From Promethearchaeota archaeon (GTDB taxonomy: Archaea; Asgardarchaeota; Lokiarchaeia; Sigynarchaeales; SOKP01): a stretch of 7,080 bases of DNA. The stretch lies in assembly GCA_030608765.1 (NCBI GenBank), contig JAUWDN010000052.1:1-7080 (forward strand), written 5' to 3'. Below, piece by piece: positions 1 to 6,511 of this stretch; positions within the stretch are counted from its first letter, which is position 1; each line of letters starts with the position of its first letter. The translations under genes were made by a program, and so were the position numbers. A model generated the notes under the pieces. It searched no databases and had not been told where the DNA came from. It saw only the letters and a list, made by a program, of their open reading frames with translations.

Positions 1-1233
1 GTAGTAAGTAAGATTTCCGGTATATTCAAAAAGCTTTAAACAAGCCGACATCATCATAGAATTCGCTTCTAAGTTTATGTATGTAGCGTTTACTATTGGA
101 ATACCAATCCAAGATGAATCGCGGAATTGTTCATAAGCATTGAATCCTGAATCCCATAATGCCTCCATTTTGTTAAACAGTAACGTTGCGTTTTCAAAGT
201 AAGTAGAGTTGTTTTGCATTCCAGAATCAATCCAATATTCTAAAAGTGTTATAATGCCTAATGCGTTGGTTTGTAAGTATTTATAGGTGCTTCCTGGTTC
301 TGAAGACCAGTCGTTTAGCCCATAATACTCAAAACCTCCGTCAGTATTATCCCATAACTCGTTTAAAAGTTTATCTATAGTGATATTGGCTAATTCATAA
401 GCCCTATTCTTAATTGTAGTATCTAGATTGAGCTCATCGTAAATTCGGCGAATTTCAAGAGCAGCTAATGTAGCATACATATTGCTTTCTGCGTATTTAT
501 TGGATGTTGAGTTATGATCAAAGAATCCTTCATAAGTATCGTCCCAAAATTGAGATGAGTTTATTAAATAAAACACTTCTTCAATTGAGTCCTTAGGGTA
601 GATACTATTAATGCTAAAACTGTTAATTTCAGTTCCAATATTATCAATTAACAGAAATATAGGCATTAAATTATCAATTAAATGACGAGTATCGTCAAAA
701 ATTTGCCCTGTAGTGTTATCAACTGCCCTCACGAATCCATATTCGTTCTGATCAATACTATTTTGATACCATAAAGGTGAGTCTCTTAACTTCAAATAGG
801 AATCAAAAGTCTCAAATGCATCTGTTTCATCTTTCAATAAGGTTTTATATAACAATAAATTATCAACGGAGTAGACTTTATCATAAGTTACAACACCTAA
901 ATTATTACCTATTCGATAATATGTTTCTATATCCACATCTAAATTGGATTTATAATTTGATTTGAAAAAATTCCAAATTTTTTCAAAGTTAATTTTAAAA
1001 GGATCTACAAAAATTTCTGGACCTGCTGCCAGATCGAGGTCAGTTATATCAAAATTGTCATTATCATGAGAGAAAATCTCGTTCTGATTATTGAAATCTT
1101 GAATAATATTATCGTTAAAATAGAAAACATTAAAAACAAACAGAAAAAGAAAGAATAGACAAATTATATATTTAGCATTATTATTTTTCCTTTTTCCTTT
1201 CAATCTTGAGGCAAAAATGTTAATAAATTTCAT
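1..1233 (-). CDS. Membrane-anchored extracytoplasmic alpha/alpha-toroid (six-hairpin-glycosidase-like) protein, 3' end missing
   Basis: Reading the minus strand from the ATG at 1233-1231 gives 411 codons with no stop before the window edge, so the C-terminus is missing. A basic N-terminus (residues 1-20, rich in K, R and N) is followed by one hydrophobic segment at about 21-38, which fits a signal anchor with the rest outside the cell. The exported part carries nine N-x-S/T sequons (N173, 225, 241, 283, 341, 342, 348, 382, 407), consistent with archaeal N-glycosylation. From about residue 150 a helical-hairpin pattern recurs: FWDD at 229, LWDN at 293 and LWDS at 359. Each is followed by a Gly/aromatic turn (YEGFF, DGGFEYYG) and then an Ala/Leu-rich helix (ATLAALEIRR). 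Such spacing is typical of alpha/alpha-toroid folds, for example AGE epimerases, six-hairpin glycosidases and YyaL-like proteins. A carbohydrate-related role is inferred from fold only; no catalytic residue can be assigned. Confidence 0.7.
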   Translation of the reverse strand, partial: MKFINIFASRLKGKRKNNNAKYIICLFFLFLFVFNVFYFNDNIIQDFNNQNEIFSHDNDNFDITDLDLAAGPEIFVDPFKINFEKIWNFFKSNYKSNLDVDIETYYRIGNNLGVVTYDKVYSVDNLLLYKTLLKDETDAFETFDSYLKLRDSPLWYQNSIDQNEYGFVRAVDNTTGQIFDDTRHLIDNLMPIFLLIDNIGTEINSFSINSIYPKDSIEEVFYLINSSQFWDDTYEGFFDHNSTSNKYAESNMYATLAALEIRRIYDELNLDTTIKNRAYELANITIDKLLNELWDNTDGGFEYYGLNDWSSEPGSTYKYLQTNALGIITLLEYWIDSGMQNNSTYFENATLLFNKMEALWDSGFNAYEQFRDSSWIGIPIVNATYINLEANSMMMSACLKLFEYTGNLTYY

Positions 1234-1270
1234 AATAATTCTATGCGATTTAAATTATTTTTTAATATTT

Positions 1271-1282
1271 GATATATTTTTT
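1271..1282 (-). promoter_or_regulatory. Candidate TATA box for the toroid-protein gene
   Basis: On the minus strand an A-rich run leads into AAAAAATATATC, about 40-50 bases upstream of the ATG at 1233. Archaeal TATA boxes sit about 26 bases before the transcription start, so this would give a leader of roughly 15-20 bases. No Shine-Dalgarno motif precedes the ATG. The region is AT-rich throughout, so the match could be by chance. If it is real, the gene is not solely dependent on readthrough from the upstream glycyl-tRNA synthetase gene. Confidence 0.35.
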
Positions 1283-1354
1283 AGAAAAACGTTCTTCTCT
1301 TTAAAATTTTTTTCTGAAAATCTCTGTTGTTCAAGGATATTTTGACTTTTATTT

Positions 1355-2842
1355 TTAATATTTGTTATCAATGTAGCTTAAAATTTCTGAAATTAATACT
1401 CTCTTTTGTTCCATTGTGTCTCTATATCTAATAGTTACTGTATTATCATCTAAAGAATCATAATCTATTGTAATGCAATACGGTGTTCCTAACTCGTCTT
1501 GCCTTCTATACCTCTTACCTATTGATCCCGCAGAGTCAAAAAAGGAAGTTATTCTATGTTCTAATAATAGTTTATGTACTTTTTTCGCTAGTTTTAAGAT
1601 ATTTTCTTTATTTTTCACTAAAGGAAATACCGCAACGAGGTTAGGGGCAAGTTGGGGGGGTAAATTTAAGACAATTCGTTCATCCACTACATTAAAAGTA
1701 GTTTCAAGAAGGGTATAGATGATTCTATCGGGACCAAATGCAATTTCAAGTATTTGGGGGACTTCTTTTAAGTTTAAATCAGTTCCCATTGGAATTTTAA
1801 AAGTTTGATTTGAAAATTCTCCGTGTCGTTTTAAATCGTAGTCTGTCCTATCGTGAATCCCGCAAATTTCAACCCACCCAAACTGTTTAGTGTTTATTTC
1901 TAAATCCCATGCATCGTCAGCATAATGAGCCATTTCCTGAGGAGAGTGTTGTCTTAATCTAATTGTTTCTTCAGGAAATCCCAATTTTGATGTCAAATGA
2001 TATCCTAGAAATACGCAATACGCAAAAGCTTGTTTTTTAAGAATCCCCTTATTTACTGCTTCTTTTAGAGAAATCTTATTAGGGACCAAAATTTGATTTT
2101 CTTGAGACTTCCAATCCAATAATGGTAGTTTATTGTGACTAACTTCATAAAATTCATCGAAGTTCAATTCTTGCTCCTTTCCAATAAATAATTGAATTTC
2201 AAATTGATCGAAGGCTCTCATTCGAAGAACTAATTGTCTAGGTGATATTTCATTTCTGAAAGCTTTTCCATATTGAAAAACTTTTATTGGATATTGTCTC
2301 CGGGCATCTTGATTTAAGCGATTAAACAAGAGGTATGTTGTGGTAGCCGTTTCTGGGCGTAAATAAGCGGTTACACCATTCCCAACAGAAGTTTTAAGCA
2401 TTAAATTGTATTCTTCAATCTTTTCAAAAGGAATATCGCATTTTGGACATTTAAATCGATGTTGCTGTAGTAATTTATCCATTTCGTCGAACGATAATCC
2501 ATCAATTGATTCATTTGGTAATTGTTCTTGAAGAAATCTATCTGCTCTTACCATTGTTTCGCATTTTTTACATCGAAAAACGGGATCGATAAATCGTTCC
2601 AAATGCCCTGAAGCTTCCCAAACTATTTTAGGTAAAATTTCGGGACATTCAACTTCATTAAACCCATAAGCTCTAAGCTCACGCCTGTATATCGAGAGGA
2701 TATTGTTTTTCAAAGCTTTTCCCGCGGGACCGTACGAATAAAAACCCGCTAAACCTCCATAGAGTTCTGGAGAAGGCCCCCATATAAATCCACGACGTCG
2801 TAGCAATGAATTAAAAGTCTCAATCTTATCCTCTATCTTCAT
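1355..2842 (-). CDS. glyS: Glycyl-tRNA synthetase, archaeal/eukaryotic alpha2 class II type
   Basis: Cytoplasmic enzyme that charges tRNA-Gly with glycine using ATP; 495 residues from the chosen start. Visible family marks, in order: N-terminal RRRGFIWGPSPELYGGLAGF (residues 15-34); motif 1 region around PEILPKIVWEASGHL; a C-x2-C pair at 91/94 and a second at 132/135, which would complete a four-cysteine zinc site in the catalytic insertion; RPETAT at 162-167; motif 2 FRNEISPRQ at 195-203; EMAHYADDAWDLE and RTDYDLKRH; motif 3 EIAFGPDR at 366-373; then the HGTP anticodon-binding domain from about 400 to the end (APNLVAVFPL, GKRYRRQDELGTPYCITIDY). The ATG at 2842-2840 is preferred over an in-frame TTG nine bases upstream. 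AAGGAT lies about 8-10 bases before the ATG but almost touches the TTG. Odd points: RPETAQG reads RPETATT, and the motif 3 consensus EPSFG reads EIAFG, replacing the Ser that contacts glycine in characterised enzymes. Some bacterial genes for this type are called glyQS. Confidence 0.96.
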   Translation of the reverse strand: MKIEDKIETFNSLLRRRGFIWGPSPELYGGLAGFYSYGPAGKALKNNILSIYRRELRAYGFNEVECPEILPKIVWEASGHLERFIDPVFRCKKCETMVRADRFLQEQLPNESIDGLSFDEMDKLLQQHRFKCPKCDIPFEKIEEYNLMLKTSVGNGVTAYLRPETATTTYLLFNRLNQDARRQYPIKVFQYGKAFRNEISPRQLVLRMRAFDQFEIQLFIGKEQELNFDEFYEVSHNKLPLLDWKSQENQILVPNKISLKEAVNKGILKKQAFAYCVFLGYHLTSKLGFPEETIRLRQHSPQEMAHYADDAWDLEINTKQFGWVEICGIHDRTDYDLKRHGEFSNQTFKIPMGTDLNLKEVPQILEIAFGPDRIIYTLLETTFNVVDERIVLNLPPQLAPNLVAVFPLVKNKENILKLAKKVHKLLLEHRITSFFDSAGSIGKRYRRQDELGTPYCITIDYDSLDDNTVTIRYRDTMEQKRVLISEILSYIDNKY

Positions 2843-3039
2843 TTTTATCAAATCCTTACAATATTAGTTATTAGAATCATCGTTAATATTTCTATTTTAA
2901 GATTATTCATTAGATTAAAGGTCGTAATCGGTAAAGAGATTCAAATTTTATAAAATAAATTTATATAACTAAAAGATATAATATATTTAAGTTTTAAATT
3001 CAAATTAATTAGGATAATAAAATTAATCTCTGATCTATT
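2843..3039. promoter_or_regulatory. Divergent promoter region between glyS and the 7-TM gene
   Basis: This stretch of about 200 bases lies between two genes transcribed away from each other, so it should hold both promoters. For the plus-strand gene, TATA-like strings are TTTATATAA (2960-2968) and GATATAATATATTT (2975-2988); the second would place transcription start near 3007-3012 and leave a leader of about 30 bases. For glyS on the minus strand a weaker CTTAAAATAG lies about 50-60 bases before its ATG, and AAGGAT upstream of that ATG is a possible ribosome binding site. The patch near 2920-2932 (GGTCGTAATCGG) is less AT-rich than its surroundings. No clear operator or riboswitch fold was seen. 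Confidence 0.5.
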
Positions 3040-3873
3040 ATGATTTTTCAAATTCCTTTTAAATATTTTGACATCTGGGATGGTATTGAGTCAGGTCTTT
3101 ATTACGCGATAGTAGGCTTTTATTTTCTAATATTTGCATACTTCCTTTTAATGAGATTTAGAGTTTCTAAAAAATACTATTGGCTTTACTTTTCAATATT
3201 ATTTTTATTTCTAGCCGTTGGGAGAGGTTTTTTTATTGTTTACTATTTTTACGCTCCCGAACTTAGATTTACGATGAGCGATTTAGAGTTGGTTGGGTTA
3301 ATGATGCTACTGTATCGATTAGCTACCTTTTCTACCTGGATGGGAATTGCGTGTTTGATGGGTGTTTTTGGCACTTTAATTTTTCCACCTATATCTGACA
3401 TCTCAGAGAAGAAGCAGAACAAGGCACAAATTTTAAGAAACAATAATGTTAGAATATTACTTAAAATTTGTTTGATTGTAATCCCTATAATTGTTAGTAT
3501 TCTCGCTTTATTATTACCAGATGCATTTTTTATGGATCCTGATTTAAGGGATACATACGTCCCAACCTTTCAATTAGTAACTATTTTTGATTACCCCGCA
3601 GGCAGATTTGTCCTTAACCTTATTCTATTCCCTCTAATGGTACTAGTCATTCCATTTCTGTTTATTTATTTAGCGTTGAAAACATTTGGTGTTTTAAGAC
3701 GTTCTTACGCCTTAAACGCGATAGGATTCTTTATCTATTTTGCTGGAAGAGCAACTCAAGGGTTGCTTGAAACTTTTGGATTTCCTCATGTAAGAGCTAT
3801 TTTACCCCCTCTATTAATCTTACTATCCTTGTTAATAATAGTAATTGCTAACAATTACGAACAACTTAGATAA
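3040..3873 (+). CDS. Orphan integral membrane protein with about seven transmembrane helices
   Basis: I do not recognise this family. The 277 residues hold about seven hydrophobic helices at roughly 19-39, 47-70, 84-115, 138-160, 187-213, 220-241 and 252-271, joined by short loops. The longest loops are at 116-137 (KK/NK/R-rich, so probably cytoplasmic) and 161-186 (acidic, D-rich). By the positive-inside rule, the basic residues after helix 1 (RFRVSKK, 39-45) and around RR 220-221 also lie inside. Charged residues sit within helices: R62 (GRGFF), R93 (YRLATFSTWMG) and R237 (FAGRATQG), which may line an internal site. There is no signal peptide or soluble domain, so it looks like a bare receptor-, transporter- or scaffold-like membrane protein. 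The ATG at 3040 has no Shine-Dalgarno motif, and an upstream TATA-like box fits a short-leader transcript. The gene stands alone, with 124 bases to the next. Confidence 0.85.
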   Translation: MIFQIPFKYFDIWDGIESGLYYAIVGFYFLIFAYFLLMRFRVSKKYYWLYFSILFLFLAVGRGFFIVYYFYAPELRFTMSDLELVGLMMLLYRLATFSTWMGIACLMGVFGTLIFPPISDISEKKQNKAQILRNNNVRILLKICLIVIPIIVSILALLLPDAFFMDPDLRDTYVPTFQLVTIFDYPAGRFVLNLILFPLMVLVIPFLFIYLALKTFGVLRRSYALNAIGFFIYFAGRATQGLLETFGFPHVRAILPPLLILLSLLIIVIANNYEQLR

Positions 3874-3880
3874 ATTTCTA

Positions 3881-3916
3881 ACTTTTCTTTTAATCATTAT
3901 TTTAAAAAATAATTTT
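3881..3916 (+). terminator. Possible U-rich terminator after the 7-TM gene
   Basis: Just past the stop codon lies ACTTTTCTTTT, then an all-A/T inverted repeat (ATTATTTT at 3896-3903 against AAAATAAT at 3906-3913) running into TTTT. Archaeal RNA polymerase often stops at plain U-rich tracts, so this position and composition fit. The A/T-only stem is weak, and such strings are common in this background. Confidence 0.3.
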
Positions 3917-3929
3917 AAATAAAATTTAT

Positions 3930-3968
3930 AGTATTAATTAATTAGATATCTTTAAACAGTATTAATTA
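3930..3968 (+). repeat. 11-base direct repeat upstream of the coiled-coil gene
   Basis: AGTATTAATTA occurs at 3930-3940 and again at 3958-3968, 28 bases apart, and ends about 30 bases before the ATG at 3998. The 28-base step is close to three helical turns, so the copies could be paired sites for a regulator on one DNA face. The words are low-complexity, so chance cannot be excluded. The second copy lies roughly where the core promoter should be. Confidence 0.3.
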
Positions 3969-3997
3969 AATAAATTTAAATCAGAAGAGCTCATTTT

Positions 3998-4885
3998 ATG
4001 TCAATCCATGGCAATCAATATATATTACCCCTATTTAACACACCTCAAAATTTACCCCCAATTAATGACTTTGATGAATTAACGTTAGCATTTTATTTGT
4101 TAACAAAAGATCTAGAACTAGATGAGAAAGTTATATCATTTTCTAGACTATTATGGCCATTTCTTTGTGTTCAAGGTGTTATTAGCACACATATAATCTT
4201 AGATGGGTTAAATGTTTTTTCGAAAAAAGGTAAGATTTCTAATCCACCTAGACAACCTTTAATTGGACACCTTTTAAGAAATGTAGAGAATCGAACACAG
4301 ATTGAACAGCTACAGAAAATAATTGAAGTTTTGAAGTATGTAGATAGTGAAGCAGAATCCTTAGGAGAAAGCGAAGAATCTGAATTTCAGAAACTAAAAA
4401 TAAAGTCCTTAGTTAATCCAGAATTCCTTCAAACTCTAATAAAGTTATTACCATTTACAGAATATAAACCCGTCGCAGATTACATGCCTTTAGAAACTAA
4501 TTTTACAACTGAGCAAGCTTTAGATATTGCGGATAAATATCGAAACTCAATCGATTATATGAAAGGTAATTCTTTAAGGTGGAACACTCAGATTGAATTA
4601 ATTAGTAAAGAAGTAGATAAATGGCTAATTGAAGTTAATGTTCAATTAAAAGATATTAATTCTCGTTTCTCTTCTCAGATTAATAAAACATCCCAGTTAA
4701 TTGACTCAGGTCAAATTAAAGATAAGATCGCTTTAGAAAGCGATAAAATTGACCAATGGAAAGTTGCTGAGAAAAGAAGAATAATTGAAAATATTTCTGT
4801 CTTATTTAAAACAGCAGAAAGACAGTTAGAAGATATAATAAAAAAAAAACAAAAGCTTTACACATACAGAGATACTGAAAGGTAA
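3998..4885 (+). CDS. Coiled-coil protein of unknown function, N-terminal part (reading frame broken at an A10 run)
   Basis: This is the upstream frame of what appears to be one gene running to 5636. As written it encodes 295 residues. The last 14 or so, after the A10 run at 4840-4849 (QKLYTYRDTER and stop), look like out-of-frame tail rather than real protein. Residues 1-125 form a compact, probably globular region with notable words YILPLFNTP, RLLWPFLCVQG, HIILDGL and PPRQPLIGHLLRNVENRTQ; there is no signal peptide or membrane helix. Residues 126-190 are mostly helical, and from about 195 a long charged coiled coil begins (WNTQIELISKEVDKWLIEV and onward) and continues in the other frame. I do not recognise a characterised family. 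The ATG at 3998 follows only a weak AGAAGAG purine stretch. It is probably a cytoplasmic structural or scaffold-type protein, by composition only. Confidence 0.75.
   Translation: MSIHGNQYILPLFNTPQNLPPINDFDELTLAFYLLTKDLELDEKVISFSRLLWPFLCVQGVISTHIILDGLNVFSKKGKISNPPRQPLIGHLLRNVENRTQIEQLQKIIEVLKYVDSEAESLGESEESEFQKLKIKSLVNPEFLQTLIKLLPFTEYKPVADYMPLETNFTTEQALDIADKYRNSIDYMKGNSLRWNTQIELISKEVDKWLIEVNVQLKDINSRFSSQINKTSQLIDSGQIKDKIALESDKIDQWKVAEKRRIIENISVLFKTAERQLEDIIKKKQKLYTYRDTER
4840..4849 (+). other. A10 homopolymer at which the coding frame switches
   Basis: Ten consecutive A residues follow ATAAT and precede C. The upstream frame (starting at 3998) stops at 4883-4885. The frame one base on is open from 4842, after a TAA at 4839-4841, all the way to 5634. 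It reads smoothly across the junction: LEDIIKK, then NKSFTHTEILKGKVFNDLTN. Removing one A, or adding two, fuses both frames into about 545 codons. The cause may be a sequencing or assembly indel, a true frameshift mutation, or transcriptional slippage on the A run. Confidence 0.85.
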
Positions 4886-5636
4886 GGTTTTTAATGACCT
4901 CACTAATCCTTTTGAAAACCACTTTAAATATTTAATAGACGAAGGCAACAATTTTATTAGTTCAATTACCTCTTTAACTCAGAAATATATGGAATTGAAA
5001 GAACGCGCTTTTGAAATTGACATCGAAGAGGAGAAAAAGTTGGAAGAATTCAAATCCTCATTAGATATGAAACTTCAAGATAGAGATAAAAATTTGTCTG
5101 CTTTTGAAGAAGAAAAACATATAAAAATTTCAGAAATTAGAGCTCTACAAAAAAAGATTGAAGATTTATATTCACAGATAAAAACTATTGTTCAAACTAA
5201 AAATGGAAATTGTCTGCAAGAAGCTCAAGATTTAGTATTTTGGTCGTTAGCTGATAATCAATCTGAATTGTTTTCTCGACCAATAGTATGGGTTTATATG
5301 CCACTATATGTTATGTTTGTTGAAAACGAGAAAAAAATGGAAGAAAAAATGTTTTCAATTTTCCCAGGGTTTATTACTAGCGATCCGAACAACCTATATC
5401 AAGAAATTTCTGGAGCCATGCTCAACTTAAAACAGGCTGTTACCGAAAGAATTGAAGAAGATATGGCACTGAGATCGAACTTTGAATTTTCGTGCGAAAA
5501 TAGAAATATTCTAGATGATTCAAGTTTAAACAAGAAAATTCAGCAAGGGATTTCCATTTTAAGAAAAAGCGCTATTATAAACGATGATATGGAAAAAGAA
5601 ATAAGAAACAAGTTAGATTCGATACGGACTCGCTAG
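4842..5636 (+). CDS. Coiled-coil protein of unknown function, C-terminal part of the same split gene (first internal ATG at 4989)
   Basis: The frame is open from 4842, although a start-based call would begin at the ATG at 4989 (215 residues). That ATG has no Shine-Dalgarno motif, and the 49 codons before it look like coding sequence (NDLTNPFENHFKYLIDEG), so it is better read as the continuation of the gene at 3998. In fused numbering, a highly charged coiled coil runs from about 195 to 400 (RAFEIDIEEEKKLEEFKSS, RDKNLSAFEEEKHIKISEIR). A C-terminal domain of about 145 residues follows. It contains ALVFW-like hydrophobic words (DLVFWSLADNQ, PIVWVYMPLYVMFV, FSIFPGFI) and then an acidic helical tail. 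It has no cysteine motif, membrane helix or catalytic signature that I recognise. The overall globule, long coiled coil and second globule suggest an elongated scaffold or dimerising protein; the function is unknown. Confidence 0.7.
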   Translation, partial: KKNKSFTHTEILKGKVFNDLTNPFENHFKYLIDEGNNFISSITSLTQKYMELKERAFEIDIEEEKKLEEFKSSLDMKLQDRDKNLSAFEEEKHIKISEIRALQKKIEDLYSQIKTIVQTKNGNCLQEAQDLVFWSLADNQSELFSRPIVWVYMPLYVMFVENEKKMEEKMFSIFPGFITSDPNNLYQEISGAMLNLKQAVTERIEEDMALRSNFEFSCENRNILDDSSLNKKIQQGISILRKSAIINDDMEKEIRNKLDSIRTR

Positions 5637-5668
5637 CATTTCTTAAGAAGATGTGTGCAAAAAAGTTA

Positions 5669-5748
5669 GACTTAAGTAAGTCCTAGAAAAACCTTATCAA
5701 AGAAATCGAGTCTCTTAAAAAATTAAATTTAAAATTTCTGATTTTTTT
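5669..5748 (+). terminator. Possible transcription end after the coiled-coil gene
   Basis: A small perfect inverted repeat (GACTTA, AG, TAAGTC at 5669-5682) lies soon after the stop, and a run of seven T residues sits at 5742-5748. In archaea the T run alone could terminate transcription. The hairpin and the T run are about 60 bases apart, so they do not form a bacterial-style terminator. Confidence is low because T runs are frequent here. Confidence 0.3.
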
Positions 5749-5776
5749 ATAAACAATATTTATTTCTGTCTAACTC

Positions 5777-5784
5777 TTTATATA
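5777..5784 (+). promoter_or_regulatory. Candidate TATA box for the GNAT gene
   Basis: TTTATATA, in the context CTCTTTATATATTTAG, lies 43 bases before the ATG at 5827. With the usual archaeal spacing, transcription would start near 5806-5810 and leave a leader of about 17-20 bases. That leader contains no Shine-Dalgarno motif, so initiation would be SD-independent. This is the clearest core promoter candidate in the window. It would also serve the acyltransferase gene downstream if the two are co-transcribed. Confidence 0.5.
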
Positions 5785-5826
5785 TTTAGTAAATTAGTAA
5801 TTTTTATGGTTTGTTAGATTTAAATC

Positions 5827-6471
5827 ATGAAGAGTAAATTAAAATTAAAAAAAGCGCAAATTCGTAGCTTTTTTCTATCATTTGAGAAGAAACATATAAC
5901 GAAAAAGGAGATAGAGAACGATCTACTTATAACGGGATTGGAATACATTCAAATGAAACTTCCTGTCTCTAATATAACACCTGAAGTTGAGGAGAAACTT
6001 AAGAAAAAAGTAGAACATAATATTCTCCGAGCGAAAATAAGGGAAGCTAAATTGGAGGATTTAGATAGTGTTATGTATTTATACAACAGAAGTTGGCTAG
6101 TTTCAAGTACTCCATTTAGGCCTATAAAGAAAGAAACTTTAAAAATCATTTATGAGTATTCAGAAACGAAAATTCTAATTGCTAAAGCATACGGATCTGA
6201 TGCTGCTTTTGTAATACTTGATTATGAGGGGCCAAACAATGAGTACGGAATAATCGCAGGACTTGGTGTCATACCTCGTTTCCAAAGGAAAGGGCTTGGA
6301 ACGGTAATTGGAATGGCTGCATGGAATTATTTTAAAAAAAAGGGTGTAAAAGAACTCAGGTGTGAAGTTTTTAAAGATAATAAAGTGTCATTTAATTTCA
6401 TTAAATCAATAGGATTTGAAGAATTTGCTAGAAAAACATATAAAAGTCAAGATTTTTATACCAACTCGTAG
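5827..6471 (+). CDS. GNAT-family N-acetyltransferase with a helical N-terminal extension
   Basis: A soluble protein of 214 residues expected to move an acetyl group from acetyl-CoA to an amine; the substrate is unknown. The GNAT domain covers about 68-205. It opens with the beta1/alpha1 pattern ILRAKIREAKLEDLDSVMYLYN. Motif A is AGLGVIPRFQRKGLGTVIG (144-162), with the acetyl-CoA pyrophosphate loop Q153-R-K-G156-L-G158. Motif B is around DNKVSFNFIKSIGFEEF (184-200), where N185, the phenylalanines and the IGF turn are typical. Residues 1-65 are an additional Lys-rich helical segment ahead of the domain, with no recognisable motif; it may bind a partner or the target. The ATG at 5827 is supported by the TATA box and by stops just upstream. 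The HGSNAT-like acyltransferase gene starts 40 bases after its stop on the same strand. Confidence 0.9.
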   Translation: MKSKLKLKKAQIRSFFLSFEKKHITKKEIENDLLITGLEYIQMKLPVSNITPEVEEKLKKKVEHNILRAKIREAKLEDLDSVMYLYNRSWLVSSTPFRPIKKETLKIIYEYSETKILIAKAYGSDAAFVILDYEGPNNEYGIIAGLGVIPRFQRKGLGTVIGMAAWNYFKKKGVKELRCEVFKDNKVSFNFIKSIGFEEFARKTYKSQDFYTNS

Positions 6472-6511
6472 AACTTTCTATTTATGCCTATTGTAATAAA
6501 ATCAATAATCT

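Noticed and set aside
777..965. Plus-strand open frame of 62 codons
   Set aside because: It is antisense to the toroid-protein gene, which has a start, a signal anchor and repeats. The plus-strand product is a low-complexity string without recognisable features.
1654..1660. Run of seven G (C7 on the coding strand) inside glyS, considered as a second frameshift site
   Set aside because: The glyS frame reads correctly through it (NLPPQLAPNL) with conserved sequence on both sides, so no frame break occurs here.
1473..1718. Plus-strand open frame of 81 codons opposite glyS
   Set aside because: It lies wholly antisense to the well-supported glycyl-tRNA synthetase gene, including its conserved C-terminal domain. 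It has no promoter or family signal and is a shadow frame.
2849..2851. TTG start for glyS, adding three residues
   Set aside because: The ATG at 2842-2840 has a better-spaced AAGGAT and gives the usual family N-terminus, whereas the TTG sits almost on top of that motif.
5637..5826. Gap after the coiled-coil gene examined for a small RNA or tRNA
   Set aside because: It has no cloverleaf, no extended GC stem and no conserved RNA motif. It holds only a short hairpin, T runs and the GNAT promoter.
6332..6339. A8 run in the GNAT gene as a possible slippage site
   Set aside because: The GNAT motifs continue in the same frame on both sides (NYFKKKGVKELRCEV), so there is no sign of a frame change.
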